A stretch of DNA of 64,000 nt from Apodemus sylvaticus. Its lineage: Eukaryota > Chordata > Mammalia > Rodentia > Muridae. Shown in pieces: positions 20,689-31,466 of this stretch. Below the pieces are notes generated by a model. It did not search any database and was not told where the DNA came from. It saw nothing but the letters and a program-made list of their open reading frames with translations. Where the stretch lies: the NCBI RefSeq assembly GCF_947179515.1, contig NC_067480.1:7187501-7251500 (forward strand), in the 5' to 3' direction. The position numbers and the translations under genes were made by a program. Numbering within the stretch: the stretch's first letter is position 1; each line of letters opens with the position of its first letter.

Positions 20689-21902
20689 AGGAGTTAATTT
20701 CTTAAAGAGAGACCACAGAGGTTTTGGGTTGGGAGGGAGAGAGATGCTGCGGCTTGAGCCTTGTCAGTGTGACGTGTAATAATCAAAGACGGGGCGCTGA
20801 GAACAGCCCCAGCCCCCGAAGTTTGGGAGATTCCTAGTTTCTGGCTGACATGGTCGGTTCCATTTGGCTGGCTGGATGCCAGGGGCTCAGCATGGCCTGA
20901 GGGTGGTGTGGTGGCCTGGGCAGGAACCAGCATCTTAGCAGCTGGAGGGTCACCTATCTCCTCCTTGCTCCTGGTCCCTCCCCTCCCCTTTTCTTTGGGG
21001 GGGGGCGGTATTAGCGTGGAAGGTATTGGTTATTCTCTCCGGACATTCTGCTTCCCTCCCATGAGGCATTCTTTATTCAGCCCTGAAAGGACCAGGATGC
21101 AAATCTTAGGTGGCAAGATGCTGTGGTCCGAGACAGCAGCCACTCAGCTGCCGGCCAGACTGTCACTTGGTAAACAATAGTAGCAGTCCCTGGGCCTGCT
21201 CAGCCACAGCTGGTCTCTGCACAGAACATTTCCATTGTCCCAAAGGAAATGAGGCGCTTTATTCCTATATGACAAAGGGCAGCAGTTTCTGCCTTAGACT
21301 CCCAGGAGAGGAGAATATTGCAGCAGTAACCAAAGGACTGTTTGTGTTTCCACTGGGTCTGTTTACTCCGAATTGGTTGATGGAGAAGCAGTTACTGATC
21401 TGAGCTTTTTTTTTAAGTTGACCCGCAAAGTGTGTCATTTCCTATGTTTTCCCACACGTATGCGTTAATCTGTGATTAGGAGAGATGGAGATTTGAATAT
21501 AATTGTTGGAATGGTCGGTCTAGTATTTTGGTTAACTAGACCAAGAAATCCTGCATTTGCATTTTGCAGGTAAAGTTGTTATTTTACTCACCTGTGCCCA
21601 TGACACCCATAAGCCTTCCAATTTGATGTCTGTTAAGAGGTTTGACTCATTGTCCGTAGCAAAGGGGAATTGTTGGACAGCTTCACACAGCTTCAAAAAC
21701 CCATTTTATATAAAATATAGTTAAAGGGCAGCAAGGTGGCTTAGTAGATAATGACAGTGGCCAAACCTGAGTCTGCATCACCTGGTGCAGGGAGGGAGAA
21801 CCAGTTTCTAGAAAGTTAATTCTCTGACTTCCTTATGAGAATCAATAAATATAATGTCGTACAGTTTTAAACAGATCAAAATATGCATACAATGTATAGA
21901 CT

Positions 21903-22072
21903 GTTTTTGTTTGTTTGTTTTGTTTTGTTGTTTCTGGGGACAGGGTTTATCTATATATCCCTAGCTGTCCTGGAAATGGCTCTATAGACCAGGCTGGCAT
22001 CAAACTCATAGAGATCCACCTGCCATTGCCTCTCAGGTGCTGGGATTAAGGAATGTGCTACCACTGTCTGGC
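21903..22072 (-). repeat. B1 SINE (diverged)
   Basis: Antisense B1: gggacagggtttatctatat, tatagaccaggctggc and ggtgctgggattaagg, to ccactgtctggc. Confidence 0.9.
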
Positions 22073-22210
22073 TAAAAACTAGGTTTTCAATTAGAAAATG
22101 GCCTAACCTTTAAATAATCCTAACAGTCTAATGTTTGAAAAAAAAAAAAACCCAAAAAACTATTAAGGACAGCTTTTGCCCTTATCCTTCCTGTGCATAA
22201 AAGGACGTCA

Positions 22211-22378
22211 GGCTGGAGAGATGTCTCAGCAGTTAAGAACATTCACTGCTCTTGCAGAGGACCGAAGTAGCCACATCAGGTAGTTCATCACGACTTTTAA
22301 GGATCTCTTGCCTTCTGTCCGGAAGGAAACTGCACACACGTGCTTCATATTTGTACAGGCACATAAACATAAAAATAG
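22211..22378 (+). repeat. B2/B3 SINE (diverged)
   Basis: ggctggagagatgtctcagc and agttaagaacattcactgct mark the tRNA-derived head. The middle is scrambled; the tail reads aggcacataaacataaaaat. Confidence 0.8.
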
Positions 22379-22431
22379 TTTTTTTTGTCTGTTGTGTTTG
22401 AGATTTCTATTATTGTTTAATATTTTATTTT

Positions 22432-22486
22432 GAGACAGGGTTTAATCCCAGGTGCTGGGATTACAGGCTTTCACCACCACCGGCAG
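22432..22486 (-). repeat. B1 SINE with large internal deletion
   Basis: gagacagggttt is followed immediately by aatcccaggtgctgggatta and ccaccaccggc; the central 80 or so bases of a B1 are missing. Confidence 0.75.
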
Positions 22487-22571
22487 GCTGAGAAAATTTT
22501 AAAAAGGAAAGAAACTTATGTGTGTGTGAGACATCAGAATTTTCTACTTTACTTACTATATTGAAATTATA

Positions 22572-22734
22572 GCACGCCTGTAATCCCAGCACTCTGGGTG
22601 GCAGAGGCAGGTGGATTTCTGAGTTCGAGGTCAGCCTGTTCTACAGAGTGAGTTCCAGGACAGCCAGGACTACACAGAGAAACCCTGTCTCGAAAAAATC
22701 AAATCCAACCCCCCCCCAAAAAAAAAAGAAAAAA
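22572..22734 (+). repeat. B1 SINE, 5' truncated, with target-site duplication
   Basis: Starts at gcacgcctgtaatcccagc, a few bases inside the usual 5' end, and runs to an A/C-rich tail. The repeat gaaattata lies at 22,563-22,571 and 22,735-22,743. Confidence 0.95.
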
Positions 22735-22871
22735 GAAATTATATCTGCTAGAAACACTGCATGTTCTGCTGTGTTTGATTTTCTTGATTTTTTTTTTTTT
22801 AATGGCAGACATGGCAGACATCTTTAAGGATCAGGACCTGTTTTCTGAAATTTAGCATATCCTCAATAAGT

Positions 22872-22902
22872 TCTTTCTTTTTCCTTTTTTTCTTTTTTTT
22901 TT

Positions 22903-22934
<32 letters not shown>

Positions 22935-23069
22935 TTGTTTTTTTGAGACAGGGTTTCTCTGTGTAGCCCTGGCTGGCCTGGAACTCACTCTGTAGACCAG
23001 GCTGACCTCCAACTCTGGCTCTGCCTCCCTAGTGCTGGGATTAAAGGTGTGCGCCACCACTGCCTGGCT
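22872..23069 (-). repeat. B1 SINE
   Basis: Antisense full-length B1 with a long T/G tail, ending ccaccactgcctggc. The flanks atcctcaataagtt and atccttagcaagtt may be a worn target-site duplication. Confidence 0.93.
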
Positions 23070-23727
23070 TATCCTTAGCAAGTTAATGTAGTGTTAGTCG
23101 GAAAACCACAGTCCACCGTGACCCCACTCCCATTAGCAATGCTCTTTGTGTTGTGGGGAGCTGTGGGCATCTTACATGGTTATTAATTTGCCTCTGTGGT
23201 AACTGACTTTCACTAGACCTGAAGATCATGCTTTTCAAGGCTGTGAAGAGAGTTGAATCACCAGCCTCAGTTTACCTTTGAAGCAGCCCGGCTGTGGAAG
23301 GAAGGCATAAAGCCCTCAGGGTCCTGGTGTTTAAAAGGAGAGAAGAATCATCATTGGCCACCGCGGTGCTCTCTGGAGTGCACTAACTGCAAGGCAACTT
23401 TTCCTAGTTTACATGGATGTTGGGCTTTTAAAAGCACAACTGTAGGTTTGTTACTGTTCCGTCAGGCCTGCTAACAGCTAATTTGTTGTATTTACTAGAA
23501 GCTTGAGTGTCTGCGGTAGCGGGCGGCCATGTTTGCAGTCTAGCTTCCTTTGTTATAGCTCAGAGACTCTGGATAGATTATGGGGTCTGGCCTCAGCTTG
23601 CATTCTTTGACCCTAAAAAGGGAGGTTTATTTTAGGGTTAGCATTGAAAGTAAAGTGCAGGATAATAGGATGCTTTCTGTTTCAGAAATTTATTTAAAAT
23701 ACGAGGTTATAGAAACAGTGTTTGAAG

Positions 23728-23879
23728 TCAGGCGGTGGACGCAGGCCTTTAATCCCAGCACTTGGGAGGCAGAGCAGGCGGATTTCTGAACTTGAGGCCA
23801 GCCTGGTCTACAGAGTGAGTTCCAGGACAGCCAGGGCTATACAGAGAAACCCTGTCTCGAAAAACCAAAAGAAAAAAAA
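23728..23879 (+). repeat. B1 SINE, first of a same-site pair
   Basis: B1 from gcggtggacgcaggccttt to an A-rich tail. It is preceded and followed by agaaacagtgtttgaag (23,711-23,727 and 23,880-23,896). Its direct neighbour is a second B1 in the same orientation at the same target. Confidence 0.95.
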
Positions 23880-23896
23880 AGAAACAGTGTTTGAAG

Positions 23897-24037
23897 CCTG
23901 GCAGTGGTGGCACATGCCTTTAATCCAAGCACTTGTGGGAGGCAGAGGCAGGTGGATTTCTGTGAGTCCAAGGACAGCCAGGACTATACAGAGAAACCCT
24001 GTCTCGAAAAACCAAAAAAAAGAAAAGAAAAAGAAAA
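23897..24037 (+). repeat. B1 SINE, second of a same-site pair
   Basis: Begins cctggcagtggtggcaca. About 20 bases in the middle are missing (ctgtgagtccaaggacagcc joins parts that are normally separated). It follows the second copy of the target sequence and is followed by a third, slightly changed copy (agaaacagtatttgaa, 24,038-24,053). Confidence 0.93.
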
Positions 24038-24904
24038 AGAAACAGTATTTGAAATGAGAATAATTCTGGTCTTCCTGTTTGTTTTTTCCAGTTCTACTAA
24101 TAACGTTGGTGATTATTTGTGCCCAAAATAAGAGTATCTGTTTACATAAGGCCTTCTCAGTGATTTGGATATGACAACATAAAAAAACACCACTTTCATC
24201 TTAAAGGGAATGAGAAATAGTTTATTCTGGAGCCATTTTGAGAGCTCGTGGCCCAGGAAGGCAGATTTAGGTTGCCCCAAATTCCATGTTCCCACGTGAA
24301 AGCAGTTTCACGGGGTTTTTAGAGTTTTGCAGAACATAGGAAGTGCATTTTAAATGCTGGTACAGCAGAGAGGCAGGTACAGTGAAGTGGGAGAAGGAAG
24401 CTTTTTCTACAGGCCCAGGATGCTTAGCTCTGGGACTGGTGGAAGCCAGTTGTCGTGCTAAGTTAGTAGCTTTTAGGAGGCTTTTATTTATTATCATGAG
24501 GTGTTTAGATACAGAGTGGGTGGAGGGTTGGCTGTTCTAGAAGGCTAATACTAGCCCAAGCTTCTGAACCTGCTAAACTCTAACCTCTCCAGTTCTGAAG
24601 TTCAGGGCCTGTCAGTCTCTGCAGACAGACCCTTCCAAGGTGATTTTTGTTCACAGCCAGACACAACTTCTTTTCAGGGATTTCCGTTCACTGAGGTGAA
24701 GGTGCATCTAGTTTTAGCTAGTTTTAGCTGGTCAGGGTTGTTTGCTCCTCTGTCTAGCACGACGGAGCCAGGGTGGGTGAGGTTCCCATGTTGTAATGAG
24801 TGAAAAATAGGGAGCATGTTTTTAGCTGAGAACTGTGTTTTCTATTTTCTTATGGATACAGAACAGATTATTCCAAATATTAATTTTTTTGACCTGTTTG
24901 GTTG

Positions 24905-25027
24905 GTGGTTGGTTTTTTTGGAGACTGGAGCTCACTCTTTAGACCAGGCTGGCCTAGAACTCAAAGAGATCCACCTACCTCTTGCTCCTGAGTGCTGGGA
25001 TTAAAGGTATGCGCCACCACAGTCAGC
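24905..25027 (-). repeat. B1 SINE (diverged)
   Basis: Antisense B1 remnant: ctttagaccaggctggccta, gagtgctgggattaaagg and tatgcgccaccacagtcagc. Confidence 0.85.
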
Positions 25028-25953
25028 AGAATAGTTTGGATTTATAGTGCTATTTTCAGCATTAACATAGAACATTCTGTAAGAGGGTGAGATTTTTATT
25101 TGACCATTAGCATGGGGTGAAGGTTTCTTTGTGGTGTGTGTGTGTATGTGGTTTTTGTGTTGACTGCATGTGTGTGTTCAGGCAATCATGCACGTGTGTA
25201 TGTGTCTGTAGATAGCCCAAAAAAGGCTCACTGTCACCCTTTTTTGACAGTCTCTTATAGAACCCAGAACTCAACAGTTTCGTTAGATTGGCTGGTCAGC
25301 AAACCACAGGGATTGAGGAGGTTGAGGAGGATCCTGGGCAGCTTAGGGCATGCAAGCTGGGCTTAGGGGGATGAGCTCCCCTATTTTTGCTCTAAAGCTA
25401 TTGTGTGTAGCTGAGGTTGGACAGCCATCTTCCTCTGAGTGTGCCCACCAGTATTTCCTCATGGGTTTCTTGTACTTCATCTTTATCCATGATAATCTTC
25501 AGGATAGTTCTTTCTGTTTAGAGTCCTGTCAAGCTGAGGCTCAGAGGCTGGGAAATGTTGTTTCTTATTGTAAGTAAATCCCCAGCTTTAAGAACAAATC
25601 AGGATTAGGGAGGGTGGTGAGAACCCCAAGAAGCCTGGAACAAACTGAATAGCAGGGCACAAGAGGCCTGGCTATCTAGGGTGTTCTGGTGTGGGTGAGA
25701 GTTTCTTATTTTTCCTTAGCCTCAGTATTAATTGAACAAAGTAAACAGGAGCTCTTCTCATTCTGTAGGCATTTGAATCACCGACTACTAAGCAAATTAT
25801 GAAACATTCTGGACTGCGTTCTTAATATTCTTCCTATATAGATATTTCTCAAAATTACGATACTTTGCCATGCTATGTATTCTCTATTCTGCAGTAACAT
25901 TTACTGGTTTGGGAGGGAAACAGAGGGAGACAGAGGGGAGGAGAGGGAAGACA

Positions 25954-25991
25954 CAGACCGACAGACAAACAGATAGACAGACAGATAGACA

Positions 25992-26040
<49 letters not shown>
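25954..26040. repeat. Compound (GACA/GATA)n-(CA)n microsatellite
   Basis: Imperfect gacagaca/gatagaca units pass into an uninterrupted CA run of more than 40 bases. Confidence 0.97.
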
Positions 26041-26042
<2 letters not shown>

Positions 26043-27209
26043 TGACTGGTCAGGGAGTCCCCTCAGGTACTTTACACATTCTAAGAAGGTAGAAAAACCG
26101 GTGAGGGCTATGGGCCCTAAGGAGCCCTGGGAAGGGATGTCAGTTGGAATTCTGAGAAAGAAAAAGTCCTGAAGGGGTTTGGTAGTGGGTGGAGTCATCT
26201 AATTTACATACTAAAGGTTAACTCTGCAGGTGGAGATTTAGACTGCAGTAGGATTTGGAGGCCCGCAGGAATCTTGGAAGGATTTGCTTCTGCTTGGGAT
26301 TGAGGCCGAAACCTGAATTGGAATTGGGATTTGGGAGCGGGGGAGGGGAGTCACCCACTGAGACGGTAATGATGCTTCCTGGAGTGTGGGCTGTAGGGCG
26401 GGAGAGAAGCCGGAGCCAGAGGCTAAGCCTCTGTTAAGGAAATGGTTTTATCTGCAATCTGCAATTCTAGAATCACCTCCTTTCTCAGTTCCTTGGGCTG
26501 AGGCTGATTTTGTAGAGGAGAAAGACAGAAGAAAGCTGTAACAGAGAACAAAGCAGACTGTTTCAAAGTTACTCTCCCTGAGAGGAAGGACCAAGGAGAC
26601 GAACTGGAGAAAAATAGATTAGGTGTCGGGTTACCTCAGGTCACTCTCCTCCCGGTGATGTTTAAAGTGAGGGGGAATTTGTTACCATGGCATTGAAACT
26701 GGTCTGTTTGGGACATTGGGCTATCAGCTCTCTCCTGATTTTTCAGAAGGTCACATAACAACACAGTTTTTTTGTTTGGTGGTATGGGAAACTTAGTATG
26801 ATTTCATTTTGATATTCAAGCTGATCTGTACAAGGCCAGAGCTCAGTGTAGAACAGTGGATTCTGTTTTTGCATTTAGAGAGTGCTCATCTTTATAGTAA
26901 AGATGGGAGGTCTGGGAAATGCAGACCAGGAGATTGGGGGGGGGGATCAAACTCAGTGTGTGTTTGAAATAATGGAAAATGTTTCTAATTAGACAGAATC
27001 ACTTAGTGCTGACATTTGTATCATGGAATAGGATTTTAGAGATATTTGCTTGCAGTAATTCCAGGGCAATCAAACAGTTATTACCCTCCTAAAGTTTATG
27101 TCCTTTGGAGGGGGAAGGTCTGTCTGGTTCATCCTGGTATCCAAATTGTGCCTTTGGCTTGAATCTGAAGGCTTAATTCTTTGCAGAGCAGATTCTACTT
27201 ATGGAAAAA

Positions 27210-27210
<1 letters not shown>

Positions 27211-27257
<47 letters not shown>
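27211..27257. repeat. (TCTA)n microsatellite
   Basis: About twelve uninterrupted tetranucleotide units, followed by ccatatatatagataga, whose end can pair with the array. Confidence 0.97.
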
Positions 27258-27407
27258 CCATATATATAGATAGAAGCTGTGGGGAATCATGGTGACTGAG
27301 TTTTAGAGAGTCCATTCAGAGGATTTGATTAGTTGGTGGCATTTTCATCTCCTGTGAGGATATCAAGCGGTCCCTTGCTGTTTCACCCCGATGGCCACGA
27401 GCTGATG

Positions 27408-27438
<31 letters not shown>

Positions 27439-27470
27439 TGTGTGAGTGAGCGAGCGAGTGCGCGCACGTA
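27408..27470. repeat. (TG)n microsatellite passing into GAGC/GCGC
   Basis: A TG run of about 28 bases continues as gagtgtgtgagtgagcgagc and cgcgcacg. This alternating purine-pyrimidine stretch lies 125 bases upstream of Mtcl1 exon 2. Confidence 0.95.
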
Positions 27471-27594
27471 GGCGCATAGGCGGTTGACATGTAGTGCATT
27501 GGTGGAGTGGGGTGGACTCCCTGTTGGAGAGCACGCCATCCCTCTAGCTCTCCCCTGCTAGGGTCTGACTCACCTTCCATGTCCCGGATTCCAG

Positions 27595-27819
27595 GACGAG
27601 CTGGACGAGCTCCGTGCCGAGATGGAAGAGATGAGAGACAGCTATCTGGAGGAGGACGGTTACCAGCTGCAGGAGCTCCGGAGAGAGCTGGACCGCGCTA
27701 ACAAGAACTGCAGAATCCTGCAGTACCGACTCAGGAAGGCTGAACAGAAAAGTCTGAAAGTGGCAGAAACAGGGCAGGTAGACGGGGAACTTATCAGAAG
27801 CCTGGAGCAGGACTTGAAG
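27595..27819 (+). CDS. Mtcl1: Mtcl1 coding exon 2, residues 349-423 (coiled coil)
   Basis: Continues exon 1 in frame after an acceptor ttccag|GACGAG and ends at GACTTGAAG|gtgagt. It has 225 bases, exactly 75 codons, phase 0 at both ends. It begins DELDELRAEMEEMRDSYLEE and ends LIRSLEQDLK: continuous charged heptads typical of a long parallel coiled coil, matching human MTCL1 closely (the visible Gly in EEDGYQ is Val in the human protein as I remember it). The coiled coil is the part of MTCL proteins used for self-association and binding partners. An internal CAG|gtagac at 27,775-27,783 could act as an alternative, frame-preserving donor. Confidence 0.95.
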
Positions 27820-27895
27820 GTGAGTGAGGTCCACCACTCAGCATCCCGTTCCTAGGATGCTGAGACGGTAACTCCAGACACCCACCCCACACATA

Positions 27896-28085
27896 TCACT
27901 ACTGCTCTTGCAGAGGACCCGAATTCGATTCCTACATCCACACGGGGGTTCACCACCCATCTGTAACTCCATCTCCATAATCGACCATACTCTCTTCTGG
28001 TCTTAATGAGCACCAGAAATGAACATGGTAGGTAGATCATATATGTAGACAAAATACCTTTACACATGAAGTGAAATAAATCTTA
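27896..28085 (+). repeat. B3-like SINE, 5' truncated
   Basis: Starts at cactactgctcttgcagagg, contains cccgaattcgattcctac (worn B box) and tctggtcttaatgagcacca, and ends gaaataaatctta. High divergence. Confidence 0.7.
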
Positions 28086-28143
28086 AAGAGAGCAAGGAAG
28101 TGTGAGAGTCACGGTTGAAGTGCCTGAGAAGAAACCCCAGACT

Positions 28144-28343
28144 TGGGCTAGAGAAATAGCTCAGAGGTTAAGAGCACTGACTGCTCTTCTGAAGGTCCTG
28201 AGTTCAAATCCCAGCAACCACACAGTGGCTCACAACCATCTGGAAGGAGATCTGACGCCCTCTTCTGGAGTGTCTGTAAACAGCTACAGTGTACTTACAT
28301 ATAATAAATAAATAAATCTTTAAAAACAAACAAACAAATAAAA
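28144..28343 (+). repeat. B2 SINE with target-site duplication and CTCF-like core
   Basis: Full-length sense B2 (gggctagagaaatagctcag, gagttcaaatcccagcaacc, tail ataataaataaataaatc). Flanks are gaaaccccagact (28,131-28,143) and gaaaccccacact (28,344-28,356). The inverse of acgccctcttctgg (28,255-28,268) fits 12 of 14 positions of the CTCF core, as is known for rodent B2 elements. Confidence 0.95.
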
Positions 28344-28603
28344 GAAACCCCACACTCTCTACCCTTGCTCCCAGTTGTGGACCCCAGAGACGCCCTGGTC
28401 CAATCATTCCTGTCGATGTGGAATACACAGGATGTCGTCCAGTGTGTGAGAGTGTGAGATCTCATCCGGCCTTCCATATAGCAGGAGTAATCTTTGCAAT
28501 TCTCAGTTGTCAGCCACTAACAAAATGCCACTCAGTGTAAGAAAGGATGGTTTACAGTTCTCCTACAGCCTTTGCCCATTAACTTTTAAAAAATAAAGGA
28601 ACT

Positions 28604-28815
28604 TTAGGTTGGAGAGGAGGTTCAGCAGTTAAGAGCACTGGCTGCTCTTGCAGAGGACGTGGATTTGATTCCCAGTGCCAACCTGGTGGTTCACAACCAT
28701 CCTCTTATTCAGTTCCCGGGATCTAGCACTATGTCCTGGCCTCCATGGGCACTGCATACAAAACACGCGGGCAAAACGCTCATGTGCACAAAGTAAAGAA
28801 AATTAAGAACAACGT
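28604..28815 (+). repeat. B3 SINE
   Basis: ggttggagaggaggttcagc, gcagttaagagcactggctg, ggatttgattcccagtgcca (B box region) and a cctccatgggcactgcat block before an A-rich tail. Confidence 0.85.
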
Positions 28816-29089
28816 AAAAGGTTAATTGCTTTGCACCTTGCAAGGTTTTAACCACGCTAGAAGCATGGAGACATCTTTAAAAACTTGATTATATGGAACA
28901 TCTAGTGCATACAGTAGGTGTTTAATATTGATTTGTTTGACAGGAAGCATGTGAGTTCAAGGAGATTTGGCATTCTTGGTAGTACTCCACGGGGAAGCAG
29001 CCCTGTCCCGGCCTTGTCGTTTACAAAAGCCACGTTCTCCTTCATAATGCAGTTTCATGTTTTAAATTATTCGTTGAGTGTCTCTGCTG

Positions 29090-29436
29090 CGCAGTTTTTT
29101 TGTCAGCTTGACACAAGCTAGACACGCCTGAGGAGAGGGACTCCCAGTTGAGAAAGTGCTTCCATACAGCAGGCTTATAGATAAATCTATAGGGCAATTG
29201 ATTGATGGTTGATGGGAGATAGTCTCCCCCCCCCCATTCTGGGCAGTGCCATCTCTGAGCAGATGGTCCTGGGTGGTGTATAAGAGGGTGCTGTAAGAAA
29301 GCAGGCAACCCATGGGAAAAAGTCAGTCAGCAACACTGTCTGATGTGGATCTGTAGGGTTTATTTAACCCTTCCCTTCCAAAGTTGCTTTTGGTCATGGT
29401 GTTTTATAACAGCAATAGAGACACGATCTAAAACAC
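29090..29436 (+). mobile_element. ORR1/MaLR-type LTR (worn)
   Basis: Sense order of MaLR blocks: tgtcagcttgacacaagcta, gattgatggttgatggg, gtaagaaagcaggc, agttgcttttggtcatggtg and ttttataacagcaatagag, ending aaaaca. It is internally altered (poly-C run, lost middle), consistent with age. Confidence 0.75.
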
Positions 29437-29688
29437 TATTCCTTATTCAAAGTGTTTGAGTCTGCAAGTGATTCTGATTTTGGAGCTTTTCAGATGTTGG
29501 GTTTTGGATCAGAGATGCTCAACATGTAGAACTTTCTTCCATTAAATATAGGTCTGTCACATATTTCCTGATTCTTGCTACAACCAAGTCACTTAATGAT
29601 TCTGCCTCTGAGGCTGTTGGACTTTTATGATTCCCTTGGCATCCCCCAGATCTCACATCCTGACATGATCCCCCTGTGTCCAATGCAG

Positions 29689-29847
29689 GTAGCCAAAGAT
29701 GTGTCTGTCAGATTACACCACGAACTTGAGACCGTGGAGGAGAAGCGTGCTAAAGCCGAAGACGACAACGAAACGCTCCGGCAGCAAGTGATCGAGGTGG
29801 AGGTGTCCAGACAGGCCCTGCAGAACGAGCTGGAGAGGCTGAGAGAG
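29689..29847 (+). CDS. Mtcl1: Mtcl1 coding exon 3, residues 424-476 (coiled coil)
   Basis: Acceptor caatgcag|GTAGCC and donor CTGAGAGAG|gtaggg. It has 159 bases, 53 codons, phase 0 at both ends. It starts VAKDVSVRLHHELETVEEKR and ends QALQNELERLRE, directly continuing the coiled coil of exon 2 and matching human MTCL1 apart from conservative changes (for example Glu for Lys after HHEL, Asp for Glu in KAEDDNE). The donor is followed by 34 kb of intron inside this window; the next exon, expected to start with Ser-Ser-Leu-Lys, was not found. Confidence 0.95.
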
Positions 29848-30235
29848 GTAGGGCAGAGACGCGGGCGGGGGCAGGACTTTCTCAGGCTTGTTAGGAATTA
29901 GGGACCCCTCACACCTCACTTTTGTGCTGGAAGACAAACAAACAAAACAAATGAGTGACATAAACACATACATGCAAGAAAGATTATGGAACAAAGACCG
30001 CAAATGGCTCGCAAATCCTGAAATATTGGCTGTCCGGCTTTTTATGTAAAAGGCTTTGGGGCTCTGGTCTAAATTCACATCTTACTTCTATTCAAATGAG
30101 CAGGCCTTTAATCCTTTCAGTGTGTCCTGGGTGTATTTATTTTCTAAAGTACAGAATTAACCCCCCCCCTCCGCCCCCCACTCCAGTCTTTTCTTCTAAT
30201 GAGATGGGGAGGTGGTATTTGTCCATCAAAACTCT

Positions 30236-30392
30236 GTTAACAGCAGTGGTGGCTCATGCCCTTTAACCCCGAGCCAGCGCTTGGGAAGCTGAGGCAGGTA
30301 AATCTGTGTGAGTTCAAGGCTAGACTGATCTTCATAGTCAGCTCCTGGCCATGCAAGGCTACATAGACCTTGTCTCAAAACAACAGCAAAAA
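30236..30392 (+). repeat. B1 SINE (diverged)
   Basis: cagcagtggtggctcatgcc, tgggaagctgaggcagg and gtgagttcaaggctagactg, ending gaccttgtctcaaaa. An older B1 with several indels. Confidence 0.85.
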
Positions 30393-31434
30393 AGCCCTCT
30401 GTAGATAAGTATGACACATACATACTTGCTTGCACTCACATATCTATACATCATTTAGCCCAGACAATTCAAGCCTAGCTATCTATATATAGAGATAGAG
30501 ATCTCTAAAGTTATGCTGATTATTCTATCGAAGCAGTCTAGAGAAAACCCTGCTTCGTTTGCACATGGCACTGTGGATCCTGACTTGACTTTCTTTCTGA
30601 CTTCGTTATTTATAAGCGTGGAGCAGAGTGCTTCCTTGGAAAGCGCCCTGCGCATACTGATTTACTGCAGAAGTCCCGGGGAAGGCCGCTTCCAGCTGGC
30701 ACGTGACTGACGGCCTCAGGTAGCAGGCCATGTCCCCTGGGTACATTTCTTATTTTATTCAGTCATTCCCATCCAAATGTCCTGCACTACACTTTGTTCA
30801 GATCCTAAGCTCTGGGGCTGACGGTGTAAAGGTGTACGACCGCCCCTCAGGGTGCCCGGGGTGTGTGTAGCACAAACAAACCATCGCGAGGCAACGATGC
30901 CACCTCTGTTGCTTTGCTTGTGGCCATATGACTCAGAAAGTACTGTTCCTAGCCTCTGACATGTCCAGTTCTGCTAACGGTCTTTCCTCTGTAATGTGAC
31001 TGTCACTGAGCAGGCGCAGGGTTTGTCGGTTTGTCTGTCTAGTTCACTGTTTGGTTCATCTATCCTAGTGCCTGAACGCATGCCAAGTGAGGGAGTCGAC
31101 TCAGAGACGGTGATACCACAGCGTGGTGGTGGCAATTGTGGTAGTGGCTGCAGCTTGCTGGGCTAGGGATGCAGATTCTGCAGGGCCCCAGGGCCCAGGA
31201 GGCTAGCTGCTGAAGGCACTTTCCTCCTGAGTAGAGCCTGCCTCTTAACTGCTGTCTGGATTCACCCCCAGGCTGGGGGAGTTTGCCTGCTTGTTCTGAG
31301 TCTTTTGCCTCATTCACTATCCCTGGGGCCTTTTACCGTTTGCTGGTTTTCCTTTGGTCTAAGTTTTCCAAAAACTGTGCTCTGTGTTTTACAGGTCAAG
31401 CCTTATCAGTGTGCATAGAAAATAATCCAGAGCC

Positions 31435-31466
31435 GGAGGGGGGGGGGGTAGGGGGTAGGGGGGTGG
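31435..31466 (+). repeat. G-run cluster, strong G-quadruplex candidate
   Basis: A run of about twelve G is followed by two more runs of five or six G with TA loops, directly 5' of a B1. On the non-template strand of Mtcl1 this could form a quadruplex in the nascent RNA or displaced DNA strand. Confidence 0.8.

Larger units (their letters stand above)
16915..27594 (+). other. Mtcl1: Mtcl1 intron 1
   Basis: Complete intron of 10,680 bases with donor gtgagc and acceptor ttccag; a weak pyrimidine tract and a ctgac-type branch candidate near 27,566 precede the acceptor. From 16,915 to about 20,240 it is nearly repeat-free, apart from poly-C runs. From 20,240 on it is rich in B1 elements and microsatellites. 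No additional exon with convincing coding content was recognised. 25,030-25,950 and 26,040-27,200 hold no recognised element. Confidence 0.9.
27820..29688 (+). other. Mtcl1: Mtcl1 intron 2
   Basis: Complete intron of 1,869 bases (gtgagt ... aatgcag). It is largely made of B2/B3 SINEs and a MaLR LTR, with about 250 bases of apparently unique sequence before exon 3. Confidence 0.92.
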
